64,000 nt of DNA from Distichodus sexfasciatus (Eukaryota > Chordata > Actinopteri > Characiformes > Distichodontidae). The position numbers were made by a program, and so were the translations under genes. Position 1 is the first letter of the stretch; the number at the start of each line of letters is the position of its first letter. The DNA is taken from the NCBI GenBank assembly GCA_032718565.1, contig JAVGVS010000018.1:3712017-3776016 (forward strand), written 5' to 3'. Below, piece by piece: positions 1 through 41,079 of the stretch. The notes under the pieces were generated by a model. That model saw nothing but the letters and a program-made list of their open reading frames with translations. It was not told the origin of the DNA and made no database searches.

Positions 1-352
1 AATCCATTTACTTGGCAATCAGAAAAGCAAACATTTTTTTAAATACTGTTTTTAGAAATGCAGAGCATCATTTACAAAATAGAATCTATATAAAAAAGTA
101 CTTGCCACTCCACAGTCTACACGGATATCTCAATGCATACCATTAATTTACAGATACTGCCAATTTCTGGATAGCACCTAATAAAAATATCATTACAAAG
201 CTTACAGAAACAACCTTTGACATTGAATGGATCTCTAAAAGCTTGCAAAGAAGCCCACCCTCTGTAACCAATTTTCTATAAGTTCATAGTCTGTGTGTCA
301 AAATGCACAACCAGTGCTTTAAAATATGCGTCTTACTGTAGCTGAGGATGAT

Positions 353-889
353 TTACTGAACTTTCTGCCACCAGGGCAATAAGGGGTCATAGGGGTCATG
401 GGTGTGGTGGCAGAGACAGAGGGGAGGATGTAGGCTCAGTCTTGCTGGAGTCAGGGGTCTGTTCCAGGGCCTGTGAGGGGGTACAGTGACGTAAACCCAC
501 TATCATCAATCAATTAACCCCTGCATTCTCAGATTACTCATCCTGGGCACCACTGAGTTCCATCAGGCAGAAAACTCAGGTCCAGGTCATCAGACAGATC
601 TTTCTGCTGGGCAGAGATTGAGGTGGACAGGAAGGATGGATCTTGAAGCTTTGGAGGACCCTGCAAGCCCAGATCCCCTTCAAAAATGTAGTCAGACGAA
701 CCCTGAGGAGACAGAGATTTGAAGCACACATTTGGAGTCATGATGGCGATGGCAAGGGAATGTGCATTTTTTACCAACAGCGTTAAAGTGGTTGCTAGGT
801 TTTTTTTAGTCAAGGTCTAACTTACCTGCAATTGACTGGTCAAAGTAACTCTCAAAAGCGTTCCTCTTCATCCGCAGTTCTAAATTCCA
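353..889 (-). CDS. Candidate 3' coding exons of an unidentified gene, frames do not join
   Basis: I do not recognise this gene. On the minus strand an exon-like block at 538-702 follows a good acceptor (pyrimidine tract then CTCAG). It reads as an acidic, Ser/Leu-rich segment containing KDLSDDLDLSFLPD, which resembles a transcription-activator tail. A smaller block at 835-889 has a clean GTAAG donor and reads RMKRNAFESYFDQSIA. A third possible exon follows an acceptor at 470 and runs to a stop at 353 or 396. The reading phases do not match: joining 835-889 to 538-702 gives an immediate stop, and the donor at the end of 538-702 lies just past a stop in the open frame. Either there are single-base errors, or the gene is decayed, or the true exons differ. 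The direction is opposite to jmjd7, so the two would be divergent. Confidence 0.3.
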
Positions 890-1419
890 TCAGTAACGTA
901 AATGAACAAAAAATAACTAGCACAACAAAGTGGGCGTTTTTAGTTTTCACCAACATTTGTTAGCAGCTTTGCAGGGCGCCATCAATTGCGCATAACCTCA
1001 CTGATTGACATCAAGTGTGAAGCCAACCCAGTATAAAACAAGGTGCGGCACAGTATTTTAACACAAAATATAGATTTATTTTCTTCCTTTATAAAAATGG
1101 TACTAAATTAATTTCTAGTCAATGTTCTGTTTACTTTTAGAATGTCATGTGGTAAATATAAAAGTTATCAACGATGTGATTACAGTCTCCGTCCACGAGG
1201 AGACCTGGATACAAACAGAAATTTCAACTGCGCCAGGCGGAAGAGTTTACGTTTAAAAAACAGGGCACGTGGGTCATGGATTAAGGTTATCTGGAGCTGC
1301 ACTGTGAACTAAAAGTAGATTGCTGCTGGTTTAATGTATGAACAAAGAGAGGACATTTTATTAATCCTCCTTGAGGTTATCATCAGATAGCGAAAATGTG
1401 ATATGATGAACATTTCTTT
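890..1419. promoter_or_regulatory. Upstream region of jmjd7, no further exon seen
   Basis: This is the interval between the minus-strand exon-like blocks and the jmjd7 start codon. I see no protein-like reading on either strand. A palindromic E-box, CACGTG, lies at 1266-1271. The interval is the likely 5'UTR and promoter of jmjd7, by position only; there is no clear TATA box or CpG island. Confidence 0.3.
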
Positions 1420-1669
1420 ATGGAACAAGTGAGGAATATTTTAAAAGATTTCCCGAAGGAAGCGCCCAGAATTGGTAATCTTTCTGCAACTTATTTATAA
1501 TATTATTGTATAATATAGTAGCGTGATATATGAAACTTAAGGGAAATATCATGCTGTTTTGTAACATTACGCTGTTTTGTAACATAAACATAATATCATA
1601 TAATTTCAACCAGTTTGATAATATAGAAGAGTATTACATGTCGTATTCTAAAATAATAATTCAGACATC

Positions 1670-1739
<70 letters not shown>

Positions 1740-3610
1740 ATACATATATATATATAAACACACACACAGGACAGAATTCTATGGCACAAAACTACCAAAT
1801 GGCTCAGATTCTTATTAAGAATTTAAGCAGCATTTCCTGTACTCCACAGAGCTTTACTTGACAGAGTCCGTTCCGTACCTGGATGGTCCTGTCACTCCAC
1901 TACAATTCTACCGGGACTGGATCACTCCTAATAAGCCCTGCATCATTCGCAATGCCTTCAGTGATTGGCCAGCCTTATCCAAATGGACCCCCACTTACCT
2001 CAGGTGAGCATTGTCCAATAACGTCATCATCAAAATAACTTCTAATCTGCCTTTTTGATTGCTCATGTTTTCTTCGGCAATCGATTTGCGATTATGTGTT
2101 TTGTTTGCTTTAGAGAGGTGGTTGGTTCTAAGCTCATCAGTGTGGCTGTAACCCCAAATGGATATGCGGACGCTGTAAATGGAGATCGCTTTGTGATGCC
2201 TGAAGAGCGACAGATGACCTTCTCCTCTCTGCTGGACATTATAGAGGGCAGAGTTAAGAGGAGTGGTGTGTTCTATGTGCAGAAACAATGCTCCAATTTG
2301 ACTGAAGAACTGCCTGAGCTCACAGGAGATGTACAGACTCACATCCCCTGGATGAGTGAGGCACTTGGTAAGGATAATGAACATTTGTTTCTCATTTGCT
2401 ATCTAACTGAACCTGTAGATAAAAACAGACTGCACCTTTAAACTGAACTTGAACTTGGGTTCGCCTTCTTTCAGGAAAAATGCCGGATGCTGTCAATTTC
2501 TGGCTGGGAGAGGAAAGTGCAGTCACATCCAGTAAGTTTGGTTTCATTCATTCATCGTAAGAACGTAAGCAGATTTGAAACTGAAAGAAAATGTAATGTC
2601 CTGCAGTGCATAAAGACCACTACGAGAACCTGTACTGTGTCATCTCTGGAGAGAAGACATTCATTCTGATCCCACCTACAGACAGACCCTTCATACCTTA
2701 TGGCAAGAAGTTTTTATTTCATTCAATGTCTTTTGGTCTTACCATTTTGAAATTACAGTCTGACCTTCTGACTGATTCACTTAAAACAGGGTTGCAAGTA
2801 CAAATATTTGTTCACCTCCATACTTTCAGTACAGTGATTCATAATTTTCATTTTCCATTCATTATTTCATTATTTCTTATATGTAGAGCTCTATCAGCCT
2901 GCAACATATAAAGAAATCCAAGATGGTAAATTTGAAATAGTGGATGAAGAAGATTCGGATAAAGTAAGTTTTCCTCACGGGAGTAATTTCCATTTTGATA
3001 AACATACCATATAGTGTTTCCATTATTAAACATTTGGACATAAACATCATGTATTATTAAGAAAAGACAGTGTAACATTATTAAATATGTATTCATAGTA
3101 GAAATGTTAACAGCAAAGGCTGATCAGCTCGCAGTGTGTCAGAGCCTTTTTGTCACAATAATGTAATATTTTGTTGAGCTTTGTGAACATAAATGGTCAC
3201 ATCTTTAGGTGCCTTGGATTCCTCTAGACCCCATGAATCCAGACCTGGAGCGTTATCCCTCATACAGACACACCCAGCCACTGCACTGCACAGTGAAGGC
3301 AGGAGAGATGCTTTATCTGCCCTCTCTATGGTTTCATCATGTTCGCCAGTCCCATGGATGCATAGCAGGTGATTATTATAATTCTTTTAATAAATCCATT
3401 TTATACAGTCGTAATACTCATAAAGCAGCATTGTTACAGGCATAAATATTGTGTTTCATAAGATGTGACTTATGAATACGTAATAGCACTAAATTAAGTG
3501 GAGATTTGTTTTTCTCTGTAGTAAATTTCTGGTATGACATGGAATATGATATCAAGTACAATTACTTCCAACTGGTGGAATCTTTAACTGGAGCTGTGGA
3601 TCTGCTATGA
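1420..3610 (+). CDS. jmjd7: JmjC-domain lysyl hydroxylase JMJD7
   Basis: Eight coding exons: 1420-1474, 1850-2003, 2114-2367, 2475-2531, 2607-2702, 2887-2963, 3209-3368, 3522-3610. They total 942 nt and encode 313 aa (the human protein is 316). The family is a cytosolic Fe(II)/2-oxoglutarate oxygenase that hydroxylates a lysine in the DRG1/DRG2 GTPases; this role is from family knowledge. Iron ligands are visible: the HxD pair at about H175/D177 (MHKDHYENLYC, start of exon 5) and a distal His at about 274 (LWFHHV, exon 7). Other conserved blocks are FYRDW, PCIIRNA, YVQKQCSNL and DRPFIPY. The start is the ATG at 1420, since MEQVRNILKDFP matches the N-terminus of the family and joins exon 2 in phase. 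The donor after exon 5 is GC (GCAAGA), making a GC-AG intron. A poly(A) signal lies at 3867. The gene is convergent with mapkbp1. Confidence 0.95.
1672..1734. repeat. (TA)n microsatellite
   Basis: About 60 bp of nearly pure TA dinucleotides in jmjd7 intron 1, followed by TG/CA-rich sequence to about 1768. The Tyr/Ile-repeat ORFs that run through it are artefacts. Confidence 0.95.
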
Positions 3611-3866
3611 TGTCTTGGGATCAGGAACATCTTCAAATCACTATATTATTCTTTTTCTTCTGGTTTTCTTTACATATTTAAAGTGCCAATGAGAAGTTAT
3701 GAGTTAACAGTTGTGAAGAAAAGTGGTATTACTCAGACCTTTTTAAGAGCTACAACTGAAAAGTTGAAAAAAAAATTAAGTAATAGATAGTTAACAGATA
3801 ATTCTGTTCTTTTAACAGCTTGACACAATAATTCTTGCATGAAATGAGTAAGCAGAGCAGTTGTGT

Positions 3867-3882
3867 AATAAATACTTTTATT
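3867..3882. terminator. Back-to-back poly(A) signals (jmjd7 and possibly mapkbp1)
   Basis: AATAAA on the plus strand at 3867-3872 lies 257 nt after the jmjd7 stop. Four bases later TTTATT at 3877-3882 reads AATAAA on the minus strand. The pair could end both convergent genes at one place. For mapkbp1 this would mean a 2.4 kb 3'UTR; an alternative minus-strand signal lies at 4919-4924. Confidence 0.5.
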
Positions 3883-6269
3883 CAGTTATTTCTGGAATCT
3901 TATTTCAAGTGACACAAAAGACAGTCATTTTGGAGTGGTGCAAAAACAGTCCACAAGTTTCACATGAGAAACAGTTTTAAAACTCTCTGATTCACCTTAA
4001 TGCTTGTGTACATGATTTGTCACCTATCTGGGAGAAGAAAAGAGGAGAAAGTCAGCTAACCACAGGGGCAGGGCTGACTAGCAAAGCACTGAATGATTGC
4101 TCATGAGGCAAGTCAAACGTACAGCCATGCATTCTAGTTCAGGCAAGGAGTCATCCCTAAATTTTACTGCACAACATGCAGTATATTCATGCCAGCAGTT
4201 AAGTAACTGTCCTACCTACATCTGAACTCAGTTTCACTTTCTCAGTGCAGCTAAATGATTAATAAGCTCACTTAAGTTTCTTTGAACATAACATTTGTTT
4301 CATTATTGGTCTCATGCATATTAATATGGTAGAGTTGAAATCTGCATTTTTGTATGGAAGGTAAAGGAGACCGCGGTCATCCTAACAGAATTAAATAACT
4401 ACTGCAACTTGAGTATTCTGGTCGCCTAAAACTAAATGACAGATTCAAGAGATATTTGACAATGATTAAAACAGAAAAATCCTCTCTAGTATGAGAGGAT
4501 GCTGCTGAGGCTAAAGTGTACCTGTAGATGTAGGGTTAAAAATGCTTTGAATCAGGTATAGCACAAGTTGTACAGAACTAGAACTTTTTTATAGGTTACA
4601 GTGCTCCTTTAGATTAACTGAGCATAAGCACCATGTTCTCTAACAGTATGAGAAAATCTGGAGATTATACAGTACAAGTAGGTCCAATAGAAGAACAGTA
4701 TTCTTACAGTATCACAATGCAATCACTAGAACTCTAGAAGTGAAAGTGCTTTACTGTACATCATAAGTAGCATTAAGATAAAATGAGAATTTCTGCCAGA
4801 GGCCTGAGAAACATGTCAATGCAGGGAATAATAACATGGGGTTCGGTCCCAGGTGTTCGGACAGGCAATTTGGCATTTGAAAGAAGCTTTAGCATCTTTT
4901 ATCTGCGATTAAATAAAATTTATTTTACTGATCAACTCCCTGCACTGGAAATAACCTGGAGCCACGTCGTCTCGTCTCTCTATGTATCTGTACAGAATAT
5001 AGCAGAGATGACAAAGTTGACTTTGACTGTAGCAAATGCAAAAACGTCAGTAACTGTGAGCATTTGAAGACATTGTTGATGCTTGTGTTAGCCTAGCAGT
5101 GAGGTATGAGCTCCCTGTCTGTGTAACACTTTTGTCATGTTCTATGTATGTGGCAGTTGATATAGCATTATATTGAGGAGGTCAGCAGCCATACTGCAAA
5201 ATTCTTTGAGTCAAATTTCTGTCGAGTGTCAGATTAAACTGCTGGTTTTGATTTAAGGCACCCATATTTTCAAGACTTTGATTTTGAGTTAGAAAATGCT
5301 TTTTTAATGAAAGTACAAAACTGGCCTTCAAATCATGCAAAAGGATGCTGTTGTGTTAGTTCATTTTTATCACATTGTTTCTCCCTCTCTAAAGGTGATG
5401 CCAAGCCTTCCTCTGTCACTGTTCTGTTACTATTGTTATCCAATATCAGAACACACACATACTACACACACTCACTGTAACAGTGTTTGGGAGCAGAAAA
5501 AAACAATAACTGACCCATCACATGAGAATAAATACAGCCACACATTTTCAACAAACACAACATACATTATTAAAAAACACTCGGTGTAAGATAAAAAAGA
5601 GAAGAAAATCTGCCTTGTAAGACAAGTAAAGAAGACTAGGCCCTCTGAGAACATTCTATTAAGTTCTGGGGAAAAAGATATTTGCTTGAGAATCTACTCA
5701 GCAAAATAATTTTATCTTCAGGGTTGTGGGCAATTTCTACCGTCAGGAAAGTCACTTTTCCCTCTAAATTGCATGCTGTAGAAAGCCACCAAATCTCACC
5801 TCCTTGAAGACCTGAAAGTCTTTGTAGCATCACATTGCCAGATGAGTGTCCAGATAAGAACTGTTTGAGAAAAAGGGAAAACCATTTTGCAGGTAAAAAA
5901 GGAGGCATGGAGAGTGCATGGGTGCTGTAAAAGCACATTAAAAAGGGAGGTAGGGTGGTGAGGTTACAGTCTACAGTGCAGTCTGCCCATGCCGAGCTCC
6001 ACGTTGTCCGTTCTGAGCACAGCCATCTGTGTGGTCAGTGTGTAAATAGGGATATATGCATTCTCTTTGAAACACTCATACAACTGAGTGCAGAGAATTC
6101 TAAAATTTAAAAAAATGAGTAGTGCCACTCTAAAAAAAGGAAACGTTGCGCTGTCCTTCATCCATTTGAAGAAAAAAAGTTAAAAGAACCTGCAGAGTAT
6201 CATGGCTTGGGATCTGGCCTCATGGCCCAGCAAACTGTTGAAAAGGAACGTGAGGGAAAAGGAGGACTG
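3883..6269 (-). other. mapkbp1 3'UTR and intergenic sequence, no gene seen
   Basis: This lies between the poly(A) cluster and the mapkbp1 stop. It is AT-rich, and the ORFs here are short and do not look like protein. A dispersed repeat tail is present at 4958-5045. Part or all of the region is probably the mapkbp1 3'UTR, but where the transcript ends cannot be read from the sequence. Confidence 0.4.
4958..5045 (+). repeat. Dispersed repeat 3' tail, copy 1 (LINE-like)
   Basis: The segment GGAGCCACGTCGTCTCGTCT through ATGACAAAGTTGACTTTGACT closely matches a second copy at 22036-22125. It ends in a degenerate TTTGAC-type tail. This is like the 3' ends of truncated fish retroposons; I cannot name the family. 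Confidence 0.6.
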
Positions 6270-35909
<29,640 letters not shown>

Positions 35910-36300
35910 CTTGTTCTTTTCACAGGAATGTGAGCTACTGTATTATCAAAAGTGTGAAGTGCGGCGTCTTCGCAGCTTCCGTTTAATAAAACGATCCATG
36001 GTCACTTAAACTACACAGGATGAACACAAGCCACAAGGTTTTGTTCATGTTCTTAGTCGTTCATAAAATGAAGTCGAAAGACCGGAATCAGTGGAAATCC
36101 TCTCCGCAGTAGAGCCGCTCCGGTGGTCAAATGTTCGTCCCGATCGCGCTGGACGCGTTCTCCTAGTCAGCAGTTCCTGTGTGAGGCCGTCATTGTGCCC
36201 CACCGCGGGCTTGTTCGTTGGGGAAATGCCTCCTCTCATACCCCCTTCTTAACACTAAGGGCTTAAGCACACACAGGAGAGACGTCTTTCGACGTGGTAG
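35910..36300 (-). promoter_or_regulatory. mapkbp1: mapkbp1 5'UTR and CpG-containing promoter region
   Basis: Immediately upstream (on the minus strand) of the ATG at 35909. The stretch 36040-36190 is clearly richer in CpG than its surroundings (CCGGTGG, CCCGATCGCGCTGGACGCG). This fits a TATA-less CpG promoter. The start site itself cannot be placed. Confidence 0.45.
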
Positions 36301-37422
36301 GAGGGACAGACCCGTCGGATTACGGTTCACTAAACAGCTGTGACACTTTACAATCCATTTAACATTAGCCACCTTGCAAATTCTCCATTTTTTGGTTTTG
36401 GTTTAGGTTTAAAAAATGTACATATGTCCGCCAGAGAGTAAACAAATATATAATTCTAATAGGTTATTGTTGGCGACTGCTGATATTTTGTTTGTTAGCT
36501 AAATAATTCATCTTATTCTTCATAACTAAAACACTTGATTTATTACAAGCTCTGCACTCACCGGCTTCTTCTTGAACCTAGACTCGGTGCTTTTTTAGTA
36601 TGACCTCATAATTACTGAGACGAATATAAAAACGATACTAATTGTTTAAATTTGCGCCAGATTTTCTCTTTCAAGTTAGCCAGCTAGCATCCTAGCAAGT
36701 ATACGTCCAGTGAACACCGGCGTTAAATATGTCATCCGACGTCCCTATATCAGTCGCAACAGTTGAAATATTTTCATAGATAGTTCCTCCCAATTCTCAT
36801 TTCTACTGCACATGGCAAAAACAGTTATGTTCCCAGCTTCTTTTGATGCCGTTTTAGATGTGACTGGATTTTATGGTCTTCGCAAACGCTTTGCTCGGTC
36901 AGATCCTGTGGAGCCGCCGATTAGAGCGCAATCCCGCCATCCAGCGGCAAGCACCAGTAACACCCGCAACGCGTTTTCGAGGATAGACGAATAACAAACA
37001 TAACCATTATTTATGTTTTTTTATTCCAGCCTCTAGGATCCAAAAATATTTCTGTGACTATTCGTCCTTACAAACATGTACGATAAAGACATTGTTCAGT
37101 ATTGTTTAAATGAGAAAAAGTCAAACCGACGCGAATTACAATGGGAACTAGTGACAAAGGGCATCAAACAAGTCTTTGTCCAGCAATAATTTGCTTTTAT
37201 TAAAGACCAATAAGCAATCTTTTAGTGGACCACCAGGTACTAACCTTTTTTTTGTTCTACCCAAAAACAAGACAAATATTCAATGAGGTACAATTAAAGA
37301 GAGCATTAAAGCTAGTCATGTTACACAGCATCCCCAATAACACAATGTGCAATATTAAATATTGCATATTGTGTTATTGCACATTGTGTTATTACAGAAT
37401 AATACAGATGACAAATCAAGCA
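36301..37422. other. Intergenic region between mapkbp1 and the GPCR gene
   Basis: AT-rich, with a second CpG-containing patch at 36890-36980. The plus-strand ORF at 36812-36994 has no family resemblance. A 21-bp inverted repeat sits at 37336-37378 (separate entry). The GPCR 3'UTR must lie in the right part. Confidence 0.5.
37336..37393. repeat. Near-perfect inverted repeat plus tandem copy, 3' of the GPCR gene
   Basis: The arm AATAACACAATGTGCAATATT (37336-37356) is followed after one base by its reverse complement with one mismatch (37358-37378). The outer 15 bp of the second arm are then repeated in tandem (37379-37393). It lies 30-90 nt past the GPCR stop, so it would form a strong hairpin in the 3'UTR. 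Confidence 0.8.
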
Positions 37423-38562
37423 TTACAACCTCAGACATGATTTACTGTCTTCCTGAACAAGCATTTGCGTTTTGGAACCAATTCCAAGTTGAACCACGCT
37501 GACAGGATCTTCAGAGGGGACTCCTAAATTCTCGTTCTTCCACAGCCACCTTTGCCTTCGGCTAACGAACCACCTCACTGTCTGATGAAACCATTTTATG
37601 TGGCCATGCTGCATGTGGAAAATAAATGGATCTAGGCATGCATTGAGTGAGTACAGTAACTCAGAAATTTCCACTAACAGATTGACCACCCATGCTACCC
37701 AGCATGTGTTTCTGCAGTCATTCAGTGCGAAGAAGATAATGCAAGCGACAATGTGGAGCAGCTGCCCAGGCACCCAGCACATCAGAAAGTTGGCTATGAA
37801 AACAGAGAGAAGCCATACAGTCTTGTCTCGAACTCGCACTCTAGCTTGACCCCATTGTTCCCGAGATTGTTTTATACGAGTCATGATCTTCATGTAGGAT
37901 GGCATGATGAGCAGCAGTGGTACGGTGACCTGGATACAGTAATAAGACAGTTGGTTGTATACAGACTTATTTCCTCTGAACCTGGATATTACCACAGCTC
38001 CACAAATGTGAACACCGTTTCTCCTCACCCAGTAAAGAATGTTAGGGTAGATGAGGTAAAGCAGAAGGGCTGTGATGGCCCAGAGGAGAAGGGACACCAG
38101 TGCAGAGTTTCGTGTAGTGCGAATCATTCTGGTTTCCAACGGGAAGACTATAGCAAGAAATCGGTCAGTGCTGATGGCACAGATGAACATGGTGCTTGAT
38201 GTTAAACCCACAAAGTAAAAGATCTTTACCAGAATGCAGACTAGTCGGCCCATTTTCCAGTTATAATCTTCACTCATGTACATGGCCCAGGGTGTTATTG
38301 AAACCAGATATGCAAGATCACATAAGGCCAGGTTCAGTACACCAATGGAGCCAGTACTCCAGGGTTGGGACGGACGCAGGCACATCCAAATGCTGCCCAA
38401 GTTTCCTATGATTCCAAGGAAAGAAAGCATGTAAAACAGAGGAGGAATAATGTTCACATCGTATTTTCGGGTGTAGGGACAATGTATGTGTGGTATCAAA
38501 GGAAGGACAAGATCATGGGTGCTAGAGCAGTTACTCCAGACAGTGCTGTTTACTTCAGTCAT
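37423..38562 (-). CDS. Class A (rhodopsin-like) GPCR, P2Y-like group
   Basis: A single coding exon of 379 aa. The start is the ATG at 38562, 14 nt after a splice acceptor (TTCTACAG, border at 38577), so a non-coding 5' exon probably exists. Two N-glycosylation sites lie near the N-terminus (N5, N11). Seven hydrophobic segments are visible. Key residues: N54 in TM1 (GIIGN), D82 in TM2 (LNLALCD), C109 at the top of TM3, DRF at 133-135 in place of DRY, the TM6 motif FLMCWVP, and the TM7 motif CLDPFIF in place of NPxxY. The DPxxF ending and the DRFLAIVFPLE loop are typical of the P2Y/PAR/lipid-receptor branch. The ligand cannot be told. The gene is between mapkbp1 and mga on their strand. Confidence 0.88.
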   Translation of the reverse strand: MTEVNSTVWSNCSSTHDLVLPLIPHIHCPYTRKYDVNIIPPLFYMLSFLGIIGNLGSIWMCLRPSQPWSTGSIGVLNLALCDLAYLVSITPWAMYMSEDYNWKMGRLVCILVKIFYFVGLTSSTMFICAISTDRFLAIVFPLETRMIRTTRNSALVSLLLWAITALLLYLIYPNILYWVRRNGVHICGAVVISRFRGNKSVYNQLSYYCIQVTVPLLLIMPSYMKIMTRIKQSREQWGQARVRVRDKTVWLLSVFIANFLMCWVPGQLLHIVACIIFFALNDCRNTCWVAWVVNLLVEISELLYSLNACLDPFIFHMQHGHIKWFHQTVRWFVSRRQRWLWKNENLGVPSEDPVSVVQLGIGSKTQMLVQEDSKSCLRL

Positions 38563-38576
38563 TTCTTGTGTGTAGT

Positions 38577-41079
38577 CTGTAGAACACAATAAAAGCAAAA
38601 ATTTAAGTATCGGACTCCTCCTTTTAACAAAAGCAAAAATCAACATACAACTAGACCACAGTAAAAAGAACATGCTAAACCAAGTATTTTACATACACAT
38701 TAAATATTTTGCTAGCCATAATAAAGAACAGATACAACTGAAAACTTACATTTGTAGGATTGGTGCTGGACATGTACTGTTTTCCGCTCTTAGTTGTTAT
38801 ATACTGTATATACTATATATATATTTATATATGTAAATACCACCTCCCCCAATCCCCCCGCCCCCTTCTGAATTAATGCTAGACCCCTTGTGGGTCCTTG
38901 TAGCTAGATGACAAGTAATTATCTGCTTATTCTCAGGAGCTGATTTTAAATGTCAATTGAAATGCTCAACAAGACAGAAAGAACATGAAAGGAAAACAAT
39001 TATCCACATTTATACCTTCCAATTTAGTTTGTGGGCTAAAGCTTGAAGAATTTTCAGTTCTTGAGAAGTACAGATTTCAGTATGACTTTTAAAACGGTAG
39101 GGAATTGGTCTGAATTCAGTCAAAGCAATGTCATTTGAACTTCCTGGAATGTCTTCAAGCAAAGATGATTAGAAAACTGATGGAAAACTACATGAATGCG
39201 CAATAAGTAAATTTATTATTTTAATGTATCCAAATACATTTACAGTATATTTGACCAAAGGGAAATGTTTCAGGATATAGGTAAATCTTTTAGAAGCTTG
39301 TAAGTCTTAGAAGTCAAACTTTTAGACTATATTATGAATTTAGCAATAAAACAATGTACTAATTTCTGCTGGACGTCATTTAAATTACTTTCATACTGCT
39401 TACATGTAGCAAAATGAAACTGTATGGCTAATATGAGGCCAGCATACAATATTTAAGAGATTACAGATAATTTGTATCCAGAACATTGTTTTATTTATTT
39501 GTAAAATGCATCTTTTCACAGAACAGTGATGCAAAACATCTGAAATTTTCACAAAGCAACCTCCTCCTATCTTGCAGTTTTGCCTATGTATAGCTTTCTA
39601 TTCTCAGCATCTTAGTAACTATACACAAAAGATTTCCTTTATTTACAAGTGGAATTTAATAACTGAACAAAATACAAACATCTTGCCCCCAACAGCTAGT
39701 CGTAATAGCTAAACCTCTCCAATGTTTGGACAGTTATACTATATCCTTCTATGTTGGGCATGTTAAAACCAATTGCATAGTTGTTACAGAGGTGCTGTAT
39801 ATTTATAAGAGAGATCCAGTGTCATACATATTTACAGGAAAGAACGCTACAATAGCTTAAAATTTCACAATATGCATTAGGCATTACAGAAGTCAACATT
39901 GTTAACATTACCAAACTGTAATAGGCATGGTATCACTTAACAGACAAATGTCATCAAAGTGATGGTACAACAGTGAAGGAATGACGCCATTGTTCATGAT
40001 AATTACACAGACCACCAAATGAAGAGTGTGAATTATTGCAGGTTATAGTGTTACACTATAAATTACTGTAGTAAAGGCTACAAGGTGCATATCGAAGACT
40101 GTCATGTACTGTATGCATTCCAATTAGTATTCATGGAAGAAAAAGTCACTTCCAATGCAAAGGTCACTGAGCAAGCCACCAAATCCCTTATACACAATGA
40201 AAAACACTGATAATGAGAAGGGATGCATGCCCTATCCTGCTCTTATGGCAAAGGACAAACACTTAAATCTTTACCAGTGAAAAACTTCTTTTAATATGGT
40301 TTAAGGATTAACAGATTTGTATGACTTTCACAAAATAAAATGAAGTCAAAATGTGAATTTTTTCAATATGGCTAAATTTCAGATGCACACTCTTAGACAC
40401 TTTGCTGATTGCAAAAAAATAAAATAAAATTGATTAATATTTTGATTTGTACTGTGGAATGAATGCTCTGTAAATAATCTTTCAGTTGCCAAATAAAAGA
40501 AAAAACAAAACTGCAGGAAACAGCAACACTGAAAAGTAGTCCATTAAGGAGGAAATAATATTCTTATGTTTTATTTACTGGTGGCCTTGATTTCAGGCGA
40601 GTGAAAACTGAAGTGACATACACTGTACCATGACCAGTTTACTCAATCACATCCAAAGGGAAAACAATGCCATGCTCCATTATGAAGTTTGGGCATTTGC
40701 TACTCAAGTGTACAAACCCAAGATACAACAGCCATGGTCTATATTTACACAAACTATACAGTGGGCCACAAAAATATGTTCACCTCAGTCAACTTTATTC
40801 ACTTTGACACCTCTTCTGAAATGAGAGGAATAATAAACACCAAACATTTTCCAAACAATCTGAAGCAGCGTACAGTCACAATCTCAAGGATTGTGACAAA
40901 TTCGTCACAATCAAAAATAAAAGATAGTAACTTCTTTGGATTTTTTGGAGGCACAACAGGTAGGTCAGTTCAAAGCACAACGCAATAAAAAAAGCACTCA
41001 GAAATGAATAAATTAAGCTCCTATGCAAAATATTTACCCACTGAGATGAAAAATGCTGATATCCCTGAATAACTGTTCC
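38577..41079 (-). other. GPCR upstream region and mga 3'UTR
   Basis: No protein-like ORF. Minus-strand AATAAA signals (plus TTTATT) occur at 40794-40799, 40570-40575, 39490-39495 and near 39208. The mga 3'UTR therefore could be from about 280 nt to 1.9 kb. The 5' part (38577-39200) should hold the 5' exon and promoter of the GPCR, which I cannot place. Confidence 0.45.

Noticed and set aside
36812..36994. 60-codon plus-strand ORF starting MAKTVMFPASFDAVLDV
   Set aside because: Isolated, no homology I recognise; lies in the CpG-containing intergenic region.
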